Source: Bradyrhizobium sp. Ash2021 (lineage in GTDB: Bacteria > Pseudomonadota > Alphaproteobacteria > Rhizobiales > Xanthobacteraceae). From it: a stretch of 64,000 nucleotides of DNA. Position 1 is the first letter of the stretch. Each line of letters starts with the position of its first letter. The DNA is taken from positions 5,686,501-5,750,500 of the forward strand of contig NZ_CP100604.1 in assembly GCF_031202265.1 (NCBI RefSeq), in the 5' to 3' direction. Positions 1 through 8,737 of this stretch are shown here, in pieces. A program made the position numbers and the translations under genes. Under the pieces are notes generated by a model, which worked only from the letters and a program-made list of their open reading frames with translations, was not told the DNA's origin and ran no database searches.

Positions 1-1039
1 AGCCGTCCTCGATCGCCCATCGATGGCCTTCGACCGCGACCAGCGTTTCAAGGGCTGTTCCCGCTGGGCACCAGGTGGTGAAGAAGGCGAGGTCATCATC
101 GGCGATGCGACGACGGATCAGTAGACCGCGTGTCCACAAACCGTCATTTGCACTGTTGAACTGCTCGGCCTCGAGATCGGCCAATTCGAGATAACACCAA
201 TCGTGCAGCCGCGGTCCTTTGGTTCCGGCTCCCGCCGACAGGCGCTTCCAGTCGGATGAGTGCCGCGTCCGGGCGAGGTCTGCAGCCGTACCGGCGACCG
301 GCGGTCGCTTGCCCCAGGATCGAAACACATGAGCGCTGCTGACCCCAAGCACGTAGCCTTTGCCTGCCCGACGTAGCTGCTGTTCGATGTTGCCAACACC
401 GTAGACGGTATCGCCGGCAACCCACCTGAATGGTACAGACGCGGCTATCGCGCGTGCGATCATTCTCGTCGCAAGCCTTGGTTTGGTCGCAAAGCCGACA
501 TCGGCAGGCACATATGCGGCTTCCAGACGATCCGGATCGTCGGTCCATTCCTTCGGGAGATACAACGCGCGATCGATGAACGCATGGCCATGACGCGAAA
601 CGTAGGCAGCGAAGACGCCGATCTGGCAGTTCGTGATCTTCCCTGCCGAACCAGTGTATTGCCGCGCCACTCCGCATGACGCTTTGCCCTGTTTGAGAAA
701 ACCGGTCTCGTCGATCACCAGCACCGCATCGTCATCCGCCAAATGCTCGATGACGTAGTCGCGCACGATATCGCGCAGGGCATCGGCGTCCCAGTCTCCA
801 CGACCCAGAATCGCCTGCTGCCGCCATGGGCCGGGATCGCCAGCCGCCTCCGCGCGCATCCAACCGGTCTTGCGCTGCTCATCTCCGAGCAGACCTTCCA
901 GGAATAGACCTGCATTCGTCGCAACACGCTCTTGCGTGAACAACGGACGTATCCGTTGCTTGATCTCTCGAAGCGACGCCGCCCACAACGCAAGCGTCTC
1001 CTCAACCGACGCGGCCCGCGCCCACGACATTCGAATCAT
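1..1039 (-). CDS. IS701-family transposase (partial, runs off window start)
   Basis: The reverse strand is open from an ATG at 1039 (a second ATG lies at 1030) to base 1, about 346 codons, so the C-terminus is missing. The read-through contains blocks I recognise from IS701-family DDE transposases: GDEQRKTGWMRAEAAGDPG near the N-terminus, VLVIDETGFLKQGKAS with the first catalytic Asp, QIGVFAAYVSRHGHAFIDRA, and RWVAGDTVYG with the second Asp. It would cut and paste its own element. The far inverted repeat lies outside the window, so element boundaries and intactness cannot be judged. The family call rests on remembered motifs, not a search. Confidence 0.85.
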   Translation of the reverse strand, partial: MIRMSWARAASVEETLALWAASLREIKQRIRPLFTQERVATNAGLFLEGLLGDEQRKTGWMRAEAAGDPGPWRQQAILGRGDWDADALRDIVRDYVIEHLADDDAVLVIDETGFLKQGKASCGVARQYTGSAGKITNCQIGVFAAYVSRHGHAFIDRALYLPKEWTDDPDRLEAAYVPADVGFATKPRLATRMIARAIAASVPFRWVAGDTVYGVGNIEQQLRRAGKGYVLGVSSAHVFRSWGKRPPVAGTAADLARTRHSSDWKRLSAGAGTKGPRLHDWCYLELADLEAEQFNSANDGLWTRGLLIRRRIADDDLAFFTTWCPAGTALETLVAVEGHRWAIEDG

Positions 1040-1084
1040 GGTTGCCCATGGATTCAGAAGCCCGCAAAAAAAGCAACTGTAATG

Positions 1085-1430
1085 CTAGGCCACTAGGGGT
1101 CGAAACAGGCCAGCACCCCCCGACCCATAGGAACGCATCGTGATCTTGGGACCGATTCGGGAACATGGCGCGCACTTATGGGCGGGCATCCGGACCGGGC
1201 TCACCGAGGCCGACATCGGCGCAGCGCCGAGGCGCTTGCGCGGTATGAGCGGAAGGGCGGGAAGTAACGGGTCGGGAGAGCGCCAGCTTGTGTTTTGTCT
1301 CTCGTTTTGTACGCCGTGCAAAATCGCGCAGAGAAAATATCTAACTTTCAATGGGTTATCGGTACAGTTAGAAGTTCTCCGTCGCCAGCATCTACTACGT
1401 ACTAAACCGCTAAGCAGCCCAATAGGCGAT
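1085..1430. other. Intergenic region with no convincing gene
   Basis: About 345 bases between the transposase and the next gene. Open frames here are short and overlap each other on both strands, without ribosome binding sites or recognisable domains. The stretch 1320-1380 is clearly more AT-rich than its surroundings and may be an old promoter region, but nothing definite can be assigned. Confidence 0.4.
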
Positions 1431-1991
1431 CTACGAAGCGCGTCCTTGATATCGGTCAGCTAAACTCGAGCGAACAATCCGCGTGCCGTGCGCGCGCGGT
1501 TCGCTTCGCGCGCCTCTGGATCGGTGAAAAACCGCACGCCACACGTTTCCGACCCGAACAGCCACCCTTCTTGCCGCCTTCCAGACTTCGAGAGATTCGA
1601 CGATCTCCATCATTGTTCGCCAATACCGGTATCCCCACGCAAACGCCGGGATCGACAACAGCTTATCCTTGTTCAACTGAAACAGCCGTTCCACGACGGT
1701 GAGCTTCAAGACTTCGGCTGTAATAAAAATGACCGCTCCCGCGAAGAAATGCCCGGTCCCGATCAAATAGCCGCTCAAAGGTTTCGCCGGCTCGAGGATG
1801 ATCACCGGCACCGCAAAAAGCGCAAGCGAAGGATACGGCCGCAACGAAGTGATCCAGAGCCGCACGCGCTCAAACAGCCTCTGTCTTGCAATCCATTCTG
1901 TGATCGGTCGCGTGACATAGGAAAAGACGCCGTCGACGATAAAATAGACGAGCGCGATCCCGAAAATCGGTGTGTTCCATACGCGAGCCAT
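1431..1991 (-). CDS. Hypothetical multi-pass membrane protein
   Basis: Protein of 186 residues. An ATG at 1991 is preceded by a strong GGAGGGG ribosome binding site. The N-terminus carries a hydrophobic stretch (IFGIALVYFIVDGVFSYV), and two more follow around residues 50-70 (SLALFAVPVIIL) and 78-95 (GTGHFFAGAVIFITAEVLKL). A basic, probably cytoplasmic tail rich in Arg comes after. I do not recognise a named family; it resembles conserved membrane proteins of unknown function in Bradyrhizobium. It stands alone, transcribed towards the transposase. The last 30 or so residues have low complexity and could be read-through of an older stop. Confidence 0.6.
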   Translation of the reverse strand: MARVWNTPIFGIALVYFIVDGVFSYVTRPITEWIARQRLFERVRLWITSLRPYPSLALFAVPVIILEPAKPLSGYLIGTGHFFAGAVIFITAEVLKLTVVERLFQLNKDKLLSIPAFAWGYRYWRTMMEIVESLEVWKAARRVAVRVGNVWRAVFHRSRGARSEPRAHGTRIVRSSLADRYQGRAS

Positions 1992-2163
1992 GTCCCCTCC
2001 GTCGTATCAATTCGGACGCCAACGATGTGTTCCCGGGAACCGGCCGGGAGGCCAAGGAATCGGGAGCAGGTCCAGGGCATGGAAGCACCCGAAGCGACGC
2101 GCCAAACGCGACATCGCGGCCGGCAAGCAGCCTTCCCGCGCAATCGTTTCCTCAAAGCCGAGT

Positions 2164-3186
2164 TCATGCGGCCGTGGTGTCAATCGAGCGGCGTATCACC
2201 CGCTGCACTTCCGCATTCGATAGAAACAAATCGTGGTTGATGATGCCCCAGCCGCTATCGGAAGCGTCGATCACGCGCACCCCCAGCCGTTCGATGACTG
2301 CCTTCTCGGCGGCGCCGACCCGTGTCATGCCGCCAGCGATTTGTCCCGACAGCGCCAACGCGCGATCGTTCGTCGCGGCGATCACGGTGATCTTGCCAGC
2401 GAGCGGACCGATGCGGTGGATCGCTGACGAGAACACGTCCATATCGATGTCCGGCGCGGCAAACACCACCGCGCCGATCCTGCCCGCAACGGTGTCACCG
2501 TATCGCGCATAGAGCTGACGCAGGCTTTCCAGCGCCAGCATGGTTCCCATGCTGTGCGCGACAATGTGGACGCGGCCGCCGCCCGGGGCCGACACGATGG
2601 AAGTGAGTACGCGCTCGAAGTCGTCGCGCGACCACATTGCGCTGTCGCGGTCATAGGCGTAGTCGAACAGTCCCGCCTTCGAAGGCCAGGAGAATAGCAT
2701 CGTCCGGCCGCGGAACTTGATTCCATCGGAAAGGTGCGCGGCATCGAGCGCCGCCGTCTCGAACGTCTGCTTGAAGCCGTGCACGTAGATCAGGACGTCT
2801 GGTCCGCCGCTGGCTTGCGCAAGAAGCTCGCCGACCTCGCCCGACAGCGGCTCGACCTGATCAAGACGCCAGTCGGCAAGTCCAACTGAGGCGAGCGAGA
2901 GGCGGCCGTCGTCCGGCGGCACCAGCTTCGCCCGTGCGACCGTCATCGCAGAAGCGCGTTCCGGCCCGAACCAGGGCTTCGCGCGCCCGCCATTCACCCG
3001 CTTGCGCGTGGTTGTGACGAGCAATGTAGGGTCTGTTGAGAGCGAGGAAGCGTCGAAGCTCGCGCCAGTCGCGCCCAAGCCAGCGCATCCGCCGAGCGCA
3101 AGCGCGCCGGTTAGGGACGAAAGCCCGGCCAGCAGCGCGCGGCGAGACACAACAACGTCTTGGTGCAGCAAATATGGGACGATCAC
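2164..3186 (-). CDS. DUF900-type alpha/beta hydrolase, lipoprotein
   Basis: Protein of 340 residues resembling the DUF900 group of alpha/beta hydrolases. The N-terminus has SRRALL followed by a hydrophobic run and a lipobox-like LGGC, suggesting a lipid-anchored protein exported across the inner membrane. Core features are DVLIYVHGFKQTF (oxyanion region) and the nucleophile elbow VHIVAHSMGTM, with the serine in AHSMG; DIDMDVF and a C-terminal NHDLF probably supply the acid and histidine. All start candidates are GTG codons (3186 or about 12 codons later), so the start is uncertain. The substrate is unknown. It stands alone. Confidence 0.75.
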   Translation of the reverse strand: MIVPYLLHQDVVVSRRALLAGLSSLTGALALGGCAGLGATGASFDASSLSTDPTLLVTTTRKRVNGGRAKPWFGPERASAMTVARAKLVPPDDGRLSLASVGLADWRLDQVEPLSGEVGELLAQASGGPDVLIYVHGFKQTFETAALDAAHLSDGIKFRGRTMLFSWPSKAGLFDYAYDRDSAMWSRDDFERVLTSIVSAPGGGRVHIVAHSMGTMLALESLRQLYARYGDTVAGRIGAVVFAAPDIDMDVFSSAIHRIGPLAGKITVIAATNDRALALSGQIAGGMTRVGAAEKAVIERLGVRVIDASDSGWGIINHDLFLSNAEVQRVIRRSIDTTAA

Positions 3187-3391
3187 ACGGAACCTTCAGG
3201 AACACTGCCCGCTATTGGACCAGCCCCACTAAGCTTCCTGAACGACAATGGCGGCGAGAAATGGGCGGGCGGCCCTACGGACGTCATGCAAAATCTCGGG
3301 CCATCGCAGATTTACCGATTGTACCGGTCACGCCAAGACCGCCGCCTGTGCGCTTGAAGCGGCGGACGAGCGGTTCAGATCGCTTTGAAAT

Positions 3392-4475
3392 CTACTTCGA
3401 TCCACCAAGCAGCCGGAGCGCTTCCACAAGGTGCCGGTTTTCCTCGGGCGTGCCGATGCTGATCCGCAGTTTATCCCGCAGTCCCTCCTCGTTGAACCAT
3501 CGCACAAAGATGCGTTGGGCCATGAGAGACCGATAGACTTTCTCCGCGCTGTGCCATCGTCCGCCGTCGGGAACGCTCGCGAGGAGAAAATTCGCCTGCG
3601 ACGACGCGCATGGCAAACCAATCGCGGTCAGGGCGAGCTTAAGCGCGCTCCGCTCATGGCGCACCGCCTCCCAGCTTCCGGCCGCCGATCGGATATCTTC
3701 GAGTGCGGCTGTCCCAACGGCTTGTGCGATGGCGTCGACGTTGTAGGAATCCTTCGTCTTCGACAGCATGGGAGCGACGAGTTCGGCCGCGCCGAGGCCG
3801 TAGGCAAGCCGCAGCCCCGCGAGCGAGTAGCCTTTGCTCAGGGTTCGCAGCAGCAGCACATTGGGACAGGCGGCGACCAAGGTGGACGTCTCATGGCCGA
3901 TCTCGGGATCGACAAAGTCGACATAGGCTTCGTCGATGAGCAGCACGCCGCGGAAGGTCTGCGCGAGTTTATGAAGGTCGGCTGCCGAGACAAGCGTGCC
4001 TGATGGCGCGTGCGGATTCGTGATGATCGCGAGCGGAGCTCCCGCCGCATTCCATCGTTCGGCGGTGTCATCGGGAACCGACCAATCATTGCCAAGCGGT
4101 ACGCCAGCGAGTGGACTGCCATGGACGGTCGCCAGAACGGAATAAAGGGTATAGCTCGGCGTCAACAGTCCGAGCGGCTTTCCGGGATCGAGGAATGTCG
4201 TCAACGCCAGTCGGAGCAGCTCATCACCGCCGTTCGTCGCGATGACGTTTGCAGGCGCGAGGCCGTGCAGGCGAGCGACGCTGGCGCGAAAGCTACCTGC
4301 AAGCGGATCCGGATAGCGCCGCAAGCTGTCGAGCGGAAACGAACTCAGGAGGTGCGCAATTGCGGGGCCGGGCGGATAGGGATTTTCGTTGGTGTTCAAC
4401 TTGATGGCCGGCGTGTCCGGCTGCTCCCGGCGTGTAGCCCTGCATGGCCTTGAGATGGGCGCGTTCGTAAGTCAT
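3392..4475 (-). pseudogene. hisC: Histidinol-phosphate aminotransferase, frameshifted near the start
   Basis: PLP-dependent class I/II aminotransferase of the HisC type, which converts imidazole-acetol phosphate to histidinol phosphate. The main frame holds LNTNENPYPPGP, ATNGGDELLRL, the cofactor region LLIDEAYVDF and the PLP lysine in LSKGYSLAGLRLAYG. In this frame the only start is a TTG at 4399, which omits the usual first 25 residues. Those residues are present in another frame from an ATG at 4475 (MTYERAHLKAMQGYTPG), and the family pattern continues with EQPDTPAIKLN in the main frame. One base therefore appears to be missing within 4424-4430. This may be a real mutation or a sequencing error; the rest of the enzyme is intact. 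Confidence 0.75.
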
Positions 4476-4619
4476 GCGGGAATGCCTGTCGTCGGGGATG
4501 CGCGGGTCATGTGGGCATGCCTCGGGCCCGCTGCAGGTGTCGTTTATAGCGGCATTATCGTCGCCCGTCGGCTCTGTCGGGTAAAGTCGCCCTATCACCT
4601 CCCCGGCAATGGATACCGG

Positions 4620-4923
4620 ATGTTTGGCTGGCTAAAGCGCGCTCCCCCGCCTCCGACGGAGCAACAGCGTCAGGTGGCGCAGGCTCTGGCTGACTATCCG
4701 CCCTATGCGCCGCCCGCGTGAAATCCAGACACCAAATCGCCGCGCGAAGACATCGAGCAGTACCGGGAGTACTTCTTCGCCCGCGCGCCGGCAATTCGAG
4801 CCGCCGGTAGGATCAAGGGCCTAATAAAACCTCGCTCCAGGCCGCCAAAACCGAGGCGAAGGGGGCACCCCATTTGGCATACCCCCGGTCATGGAGGGTT
4901 GCCGCCACCGCAACAGATCAGCT
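4620..4923 (+). pseudogene. Small protein remnant interrupted by in-frame TGA
   Basis: From the ATG at 4620 a frame reads MFGWLKRAPPPPTEQQRQ and then ALADYPPYAPPA before a TGA at 4719-4721. The same frame continues with a protein-like segment (NPDT, then REDIEQYREYFFARAPAIRAA) and drifts into low complexity before TAA at 4921. The continuity across the TGA suggests a longer conserved small protein whose Trp (TGG) became a stop, followed by decay. I believe a similar hypothetical family exists in Bradyrhizobium, but this is memory only. A functional 33-residue peptide is the alternative. The ribosome binding site is poor. Confidence 0.35.
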
Positions 4924-4997
4924 AAATCGGCGAGTTGCTTGGGGATGGAGCTCCGGCCGCCCTGGCGGCGTGGAAGATTCCCGTTGCGAGCGAGAGA

Positions 4998-5402
4998 ATG
5001 AAAGCGAATGACATGAGACAGATCATCCTGGCGCTGGCGCTCCTGTGTCCCGCCGCCGTGTTCGCCCAGACCACCCCACCCCCGGCCGCCCCGGCCAACC
5101 CACCGACGGTCGGCGACAAGCCGCTCGTGCAGGTCGACTCGAAGAAGCCAAAGGCGGCCGGCAAGAAGTCAGAGGCGCCCGCCAAGCCCCAATCCATCGC
5201 CCAGAAGCTGCAGGCGTGTCAGGACATCGACGACGCGACCAAGGACCGGCTGAACTGCTACGATGCGATCTTCAAGCCCACGCCGAAGCCAAAACCCCCG
5301 GCGGCCAAGGGCGTCAATGATTGCCGCTTCCTGAAAGAGGAAGACGAGCGGCTGACCTGCTACAACGGCTTTGCCGACAAGATCCCGAAACTGCCGAAGT
5401 AA
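4998..5402 (+). CDS. Small periplasmic protein with C-x(n)-RLNCYD motifs
   Basis: Protein of 134 residues from the ATG at 4998 (alternative start at 5013, MRQIILALALL). A cleavable signal peptide ends at VFAQ. A Pro/Ala/Lys-rich linker follows, then two related segments: ACQDIDDATKDRLNCYD and DCRFLKEEDERLTCYN. Each has a Cys pair around an acidic stretch ending RL-x-CY. This CYD pattern also occurs in small periplasmic proteins such as VasI-type T6SS-associated proteins, but no secretion genes are nearby, so no function is assigned. The spaced cysteines probably form disulphides. Confidence 0.65.
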   Translation: MKANDMRQIILALALLCPAAVFAQTTPPPAAPANPPTVGDKPLVQVDSKKPKAAGKKSEAPAKPQSIAQKLQACQDIDDATKDRLNCYDAIFKPTPKPKPPAAKGVNDCRFLKEEDERLTCYNGFADKIPKLPK

Positions 5403-5497
5403 GCAGAAAGCCGACCTGGCCGTCCGCCTTCGCTCATTGCGCTACGGCGGTCACGTCGCTGCCCGTGAACGTGGAGTGTCACCTCACGCGGCGTGCG

Positions 5498-5956
5498 TTA
5501 CCAGGTGCTGTTCCAGATCGGGCCGCCGAAGAAGCCGAAATGCGGTTGCTGCTGCGCAAAGCGCATCTGCGGGTTCGCAGGCGGGTACGTGCGGACCTTG
5601 GCGATCCTGCGTTTCTTTGGCGCCTGCGGCGGCTCGAGCTTCTTGGCTTCGGCCGGGACGAACTGCGCGAAGGTGTTGCGCACACGAGTCTGGGCCGAGG
5701 CGTCGCCCGCGGGCGCCGGCGGTGCGGCAGCGGCGACGACGGTCCTGGCCGCGGGCGGCACGATGGTGGGCAGGCTGGTGTCGTACACCACCCGCTCCGG
5801 CAATTTCTGGACGGAGTGAATTCGCACGGCCGTTTTGTCGAGTCCGGGGGCGCTGTGGTTGGCGACCGCGAGGTCCTGCGGCATGAAGGCGTCGACCAAA
5901 AACAGCAGCGCGAGGAGTACTCCGCTGACATACAGGAAATAACGCGCCACGGGCAT
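5498..5956 (-). CDS. Hypothetical membrane-anchored protein
   Basis: Protein of 152 residues starting MPVARYFLYVSGVLLALLFL, a single N-terminal transmembrane anchor. The rest is an Ala/Pro-rich periplasmic region with a basic KKRRIAKVRTYPP segment and a Gln/Phe-rich end (FAQQQPHFGFFGGP). No enzymatic motif is visible. Similar anchored low-complexity proteins are common in Bradyrhizobium. It is convergent with the preceding small periplasmic protein, and the two stops are about 95 bases apart. Confidence 0.6.
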   Translation of the reverse strand: MPVARYFLYVSGVLLALLFLVDAFMPQDLAVANHSAPGLDKTAVRIHSVQKLPERVVYDTSLPTIVPPAARTVVAAAAPPAPAGDASAQTRVRNTFAQFVPAEAKKLEPPQAPKKRRIAKVRTYPPANPQMRFAQQQPHFGFFGGPIWNSTW

Positions 5957-6074
5957 TGGTATCGCTCCCCCCGCGCGATCGCGCGGTTCATCGCCTAACG
6001 GGTGATGTAGTGATTAGTTCCTGACGCCGCATTGAAGGTTCAAACAGCGGCGGTCACTTTTTCGGGTTCCGGGA

Positions 6075-6680
6075 TTAAATCCGACTGGCCGTCACCAGCG
6101 AGCATTTCGCCTTATTCGCGTTAATATTGACGAACCCCACCAGCATACCGGAATAGGTCTTCCGGCTCTTCATGCTGATGACGTCGCTGATCACGCGTTT
6201 GCGATCCGTCAAATGGCTGCCATCGCGGCGCGCAAAGGCGCAGTCGATCTCGATATCCTTGACCGCGAAGTCGTTGCGGTTGCGCAGCGTGAGCGTGACC
6301 AGGGCCTTCGAGCCTAGCCCGGCCCGGCGCCAGGACTGCGCGGAAATCTTCAGGCCGTCGAGCGGCGATTTGGCCGGCGCCGTGGTTTCGGGAGCTGCGA
6401 TTTCCGGAGCCGTGACAACCGCGGCAGGCGCGGCCGCGTCGGCGGGCGCCGTTGCCTCGGCGGGATGCTCCGGGGTCGACTGGGTCGGCGCGGTCGCCGG
6501 ATCAACCGGTGCCGCATTTTGCGCAGGCCCTGCAATCACGGCGGGCACCGGTGCGGATTGGTCCTCCGCGTCGCTTGGGTCCGGAAGCATGATCCAGGCT
6601 GCAAATCCGGCGACGGCGACGACAGGCAAAACGACAAGCCTTGCCTTGTCGTGTACGGACGACCAATAGCCGATCCTCAT
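6075..6680 (-). CDS. Hypothetical anchored protein with C-terminal beta-rich domain
   Basis: Protein of 201 residues. The start at 6680 is chosen because GGCGAGG sits just before the ATG (MRIGYWSSVHDK); a longer frame reaches 6830 without better support. One transmembrane segment (LVVLPVVAVAGFAAWIML) is followed by about 80 residues of Ala/Pro/Thr-rich linker. A conserved-looking C-terminal domain of about 75 residues begins SPLDGLKISAQSWRRAGLG and contains TLTLRNRNDFAVKDIEIDC, which reads like a beta-sandwich with alternating hydrophobics. No family name is assigned. It probably faces the periplasm. Confidence 0.6.
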   Translation of the reverse strand: MRIGYWSSVHDKARLVVLPVVAVAGFAAWIMLPDPSDAEDQSAPVPAVIAGPAQNAAPVDPATAPTQSTPEHPAEATAPADAAAPAAVVTAPEIAAPETTAPAKSPLDGLKISAQSWRRAGLGSKALVTLTLRNRNDFAVKDIEIDCAFARRDGSHLTDRKRVISDVISMKSRKTYSGMLVGFVNINANKAKCSLVTASRI

Positions 6681-6976
6681 AGCCTCGCCCTCAACCGGCG
6701 GCGAGCCAAGTGCCCCGCCGCGCATGAAAAAAGCCGTACGGGCTGACACCATACGGCCTTTGTCACGACTGCCGCTGTACGGTTCCGCCGCGTTCCATTC
6801 ATCAATAGCGCTGGAACGAAATGGTTTCATGCCGGCGTGACAATTTTGCGGCGGCAGCCCTTGTTTGCGTAAGCGGCCCTTGGCATGGCGGATGCCCGGC
6901 CGCTAGGATTGCACGGCCGCCACACCCGGATAGCCAGCCACGGCGCCGCAATCACAAAAATGCAGGGAGACCCAAG

Positions 6977-7354
6977 ATGCCTACCGTAACCTGGGACCAC
7001 GTCCATTTGCGCAGTCCCGATCCCGAAGCGACTGCGGCCTGGCTGCACGATATCCTCGGCGGCGAGATCATCCGCGGACCCGGGCGGATCGACGTCAAGC
7101 TCGGCGGCGCCAATGTGTTCATTGCGCCGGTCAAGGCCGGCGACAACGCGCCGCCGGTGACGCCCTATCAGGGTCTCGATCATATCGGCCTGACGGTGAA
7201 AGACATCGACGCGGTCGCCGCCGAGATCAAGGCCAAGGGCGTCGAGTTCACGCGAGAGCCGACCACGATCCGGCCGGGCGTGCGCATCTGTTTCATCCGC
7301 GGGCCGCAGGGCATCTCGGTCGAACTCCTGGAGCGCGACAAGAAATACGCGTGA
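6977..7354 (+). CDS. VOC-family (glyoxalase/bleomycin resistance fold) protein
   Basis: Protein of 125 residues, start at 6977 with CAGGGAGA upstream. It has the paired beta-alpha-beta-beta-beta layout of vicinal-oxygen-chelate proteins: DHVHLRSPDPEATAAWLHD opens the first half and LDHIGLTVKDIDAVAAEIK the second, ending with GPQGISVELLER, whose Glu is a usual metal ligand. His in DHVHL and DHIGL and that Glu are the likely metal ligands. The substrate cannot be read from sequence. It stands alone on the plus strand. Confidence 0.8.
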   Translation: MPTVTWDHVHLRSPDPEATAAWLHDILGGEIIRGPGRIDVKLGGANVFIAPVKAGDNAPPVTPYQGLDHIGLTVKDIDAVAAEIKAKGVEFTREPTTIRPGVRICFIRGPQGISVELLERDKKYA

Positions 7355-7501
7355 TCACGGCGCGCCGTCCGACGCACCAAAGACCGCTGCGTCATGCTGC
7401 CCGGCGTCCGCCTGCGCTGAAGCTTCCGCCTTCGCCGACGCTTCCGCCTTCGCTAACGCTTCGGCGGACATGTCGGCGGACGGGCTCTTGCACCAGACAG
7501 G

Positions 7502-7882
7502 TCATGTCATCGATCCCGGCATGAAGCAGCGGATGGTCAGTCCGCCATAGCCGCGGATCGGCCACACCATGGTTCGGCCGACGCGATTGGGTTCGGTGAT
7601 GACGGCGTCATCGGGCACCTCGACCCATTCGCCTTCGATCCGCACGCGGTAATGTCCGTTGCTGGATTCCCAATCGACGTCGCTGACCGCGGTGCCGTCG
7701 GCGTCGGAGCAACACGGCCCCTTGCCGCTTTTCAGGCTGTCGAACCATTGCTTGAGCGGCGAGTTGGCGTAACGGCCGTCCGGATCGCGCGCATGCGCCG
7801 GATACGCGGCCGCTGCCGCCAACAACGCCACCAGTGCTATGCTCAGCGGCATCCTTATACGCCGACGTGTCCGCCGAAGCAT
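7502..7882 (-). CDS. Small exported hypothetical protein with PCCS motif
   Basis: Protein of 126 residues from the ATG at 7882 (MLRRTRRR); an ATG at 7852 (MPLSIALVALLAAAAAYP) gives the signal peptide alone. After cleavage near AHARD the mature domain has KQWFDSLKSGKGPCCSDADG, then VDWESSNGHYRVRIEGEWVEVPDDAV and a C-terminal CFMPG. The paired cysteines and the third Cys could form disulphides or bind metal. I recognise this as a conserved but uncharacterised small exported family of Bradyrhizobium-like bacteria. No partner genes are obvious. Confidence 0.6.
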   Translation of the reverse strand: MLRRTRRRIRMPLSIALVALLAAAAAYPAHARDPDGRYANSPLKQWFDSLKSGKGPCCSDADGTAVSDVDWESSNGHYRVRIEGEWVEVPDDAVITEPNRVGRTMVWPIRGYGGLTIRCFMPGSMT

Positions 7883-8223
7883 CAGCGTCAGCGAAGGCGG
7901 ATGGCGGTCCGCAATACTACGGTCGTCACTCTCGGTGCATCGGCGCGCCATGTGGCCGCCGGAATTGTTCCAGTGGGTCACCTGTCTCTTGCTCCAGCAC
8001 CCGCCGGCCGGTGCCGAAATCAACCATGCATTTCGCGGGCCAGTTTGATTCGAGTTGTCCCAGCCGTCATCCCGCTGTCACATAATCCGGCTGGCAGGAA
8101 CCGAGGGTCTGACCCGCCCCCACCGACCGATCCGGTCAAGCTGTCGCGTTGCGCGGGGTGCTGCGCTTTGGCATAAAAGACTACCGGCACCGGGGACAAC
8201 GGGCGCGCCGGCAGCGGTACGTC

Positions 8224-8571
8224 ATGAAGAACGGCCTGTATTCGATTCACGTCACTTTGCTGGACGGGCGCGTCGGCAAAGGCAGCGGCGTGATTCTGTT
8301 CCGCGATGGTCAGATCCTCGGCGGGGACGCCTATCTGTTTTACACCGGCAGCTACACGGTCAGGGGCGATACCTTCAAGGGCGAGGTGCTGGTGCAGCGT
8401 CACACTTCCAGCCCCGATGCCAATCCGCTGTTCGGCGGACCGAACCCGGTCGGCATCGGCGTCACCGGCACCTTCACCGACACCCGCGCCACCATGAACG
8501 GGACGGCGCTGGTCGGAAAAGCCAGCCAGATTTTCGGCGCGACGCTGCGCAGGCTGGCGGACACGAATTAG
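8224..8571 (+). CDS. GrlR-like small protein
   Basis: Protein of 115 residues from the ATG at 8224 (MKNGLYSIHVTLLDGRVGKG). It carries the pattern of GrlR-type small beta-barrel proteins: VILFRDGQILGGDAYLFYTG, then SYTVRGDTFKGEVLVQRHT, and a closing GVTGTFTDTRATMNGTALVG. In enterobacteria GrlR represses a type III secretion activator. In rhizobia the family is widespread and its role is unknown; no GrlA-like or secretion gene is near. The ribosome binding site is weak. The gene lies just upstream of a palindromic repeat and an IS630 insertion. Confidence 0.65.
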   Translation: MKNGLYSIHVTLLDGRVGKGSGVILFRDGQILGGDAYLFYTGSYTVRGDTFKGEVLVQRHTSSPDANPLFGGPNPVGIGVTGTFTDTRATMNGTALVGKASQIFGATLRRLADTN

Positions 8572-8582
8572 GGCGTCATCTT

Positions 8583-8735
8583 TCTCCCTCGCCCCGCTCT
8601 TGCGGGGAGAGGGTTGGGGTAGGGTTGGGGTGAGGGGCTGCTTCCACGCATTCGACTCGCAGAGAGTCCCCTCACCCGGATTGCGCTTGCGCGCAATCCG
8701 ACCTCTCCCCGCAAGCGCGGCGACGTGATCCGAAC
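8583..8735. repeat. Dispersed palindromic repeat (CCCCGC..GCGGGG type), copy A
   Basis: The stretch contains CTTGCGGGGAGAGG near one end and CCTCTCCCCGCAAGCG near the other, plus an inner GGATTGCG..CGCAATCC palindrome. The same arrangement recurs at 45745-45880, so this is a mobile-type intergenic repeat. An IS630 element is inserted directly at its right boundary. Confidence 0.7.
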
Positions 8736-8737
8736 TA

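Noticed and set aside
144..1005. Several short open frames at the window start
   Set aside because: They lie in other frames of the IS701-type transposase and have no start signals or domains of their own.
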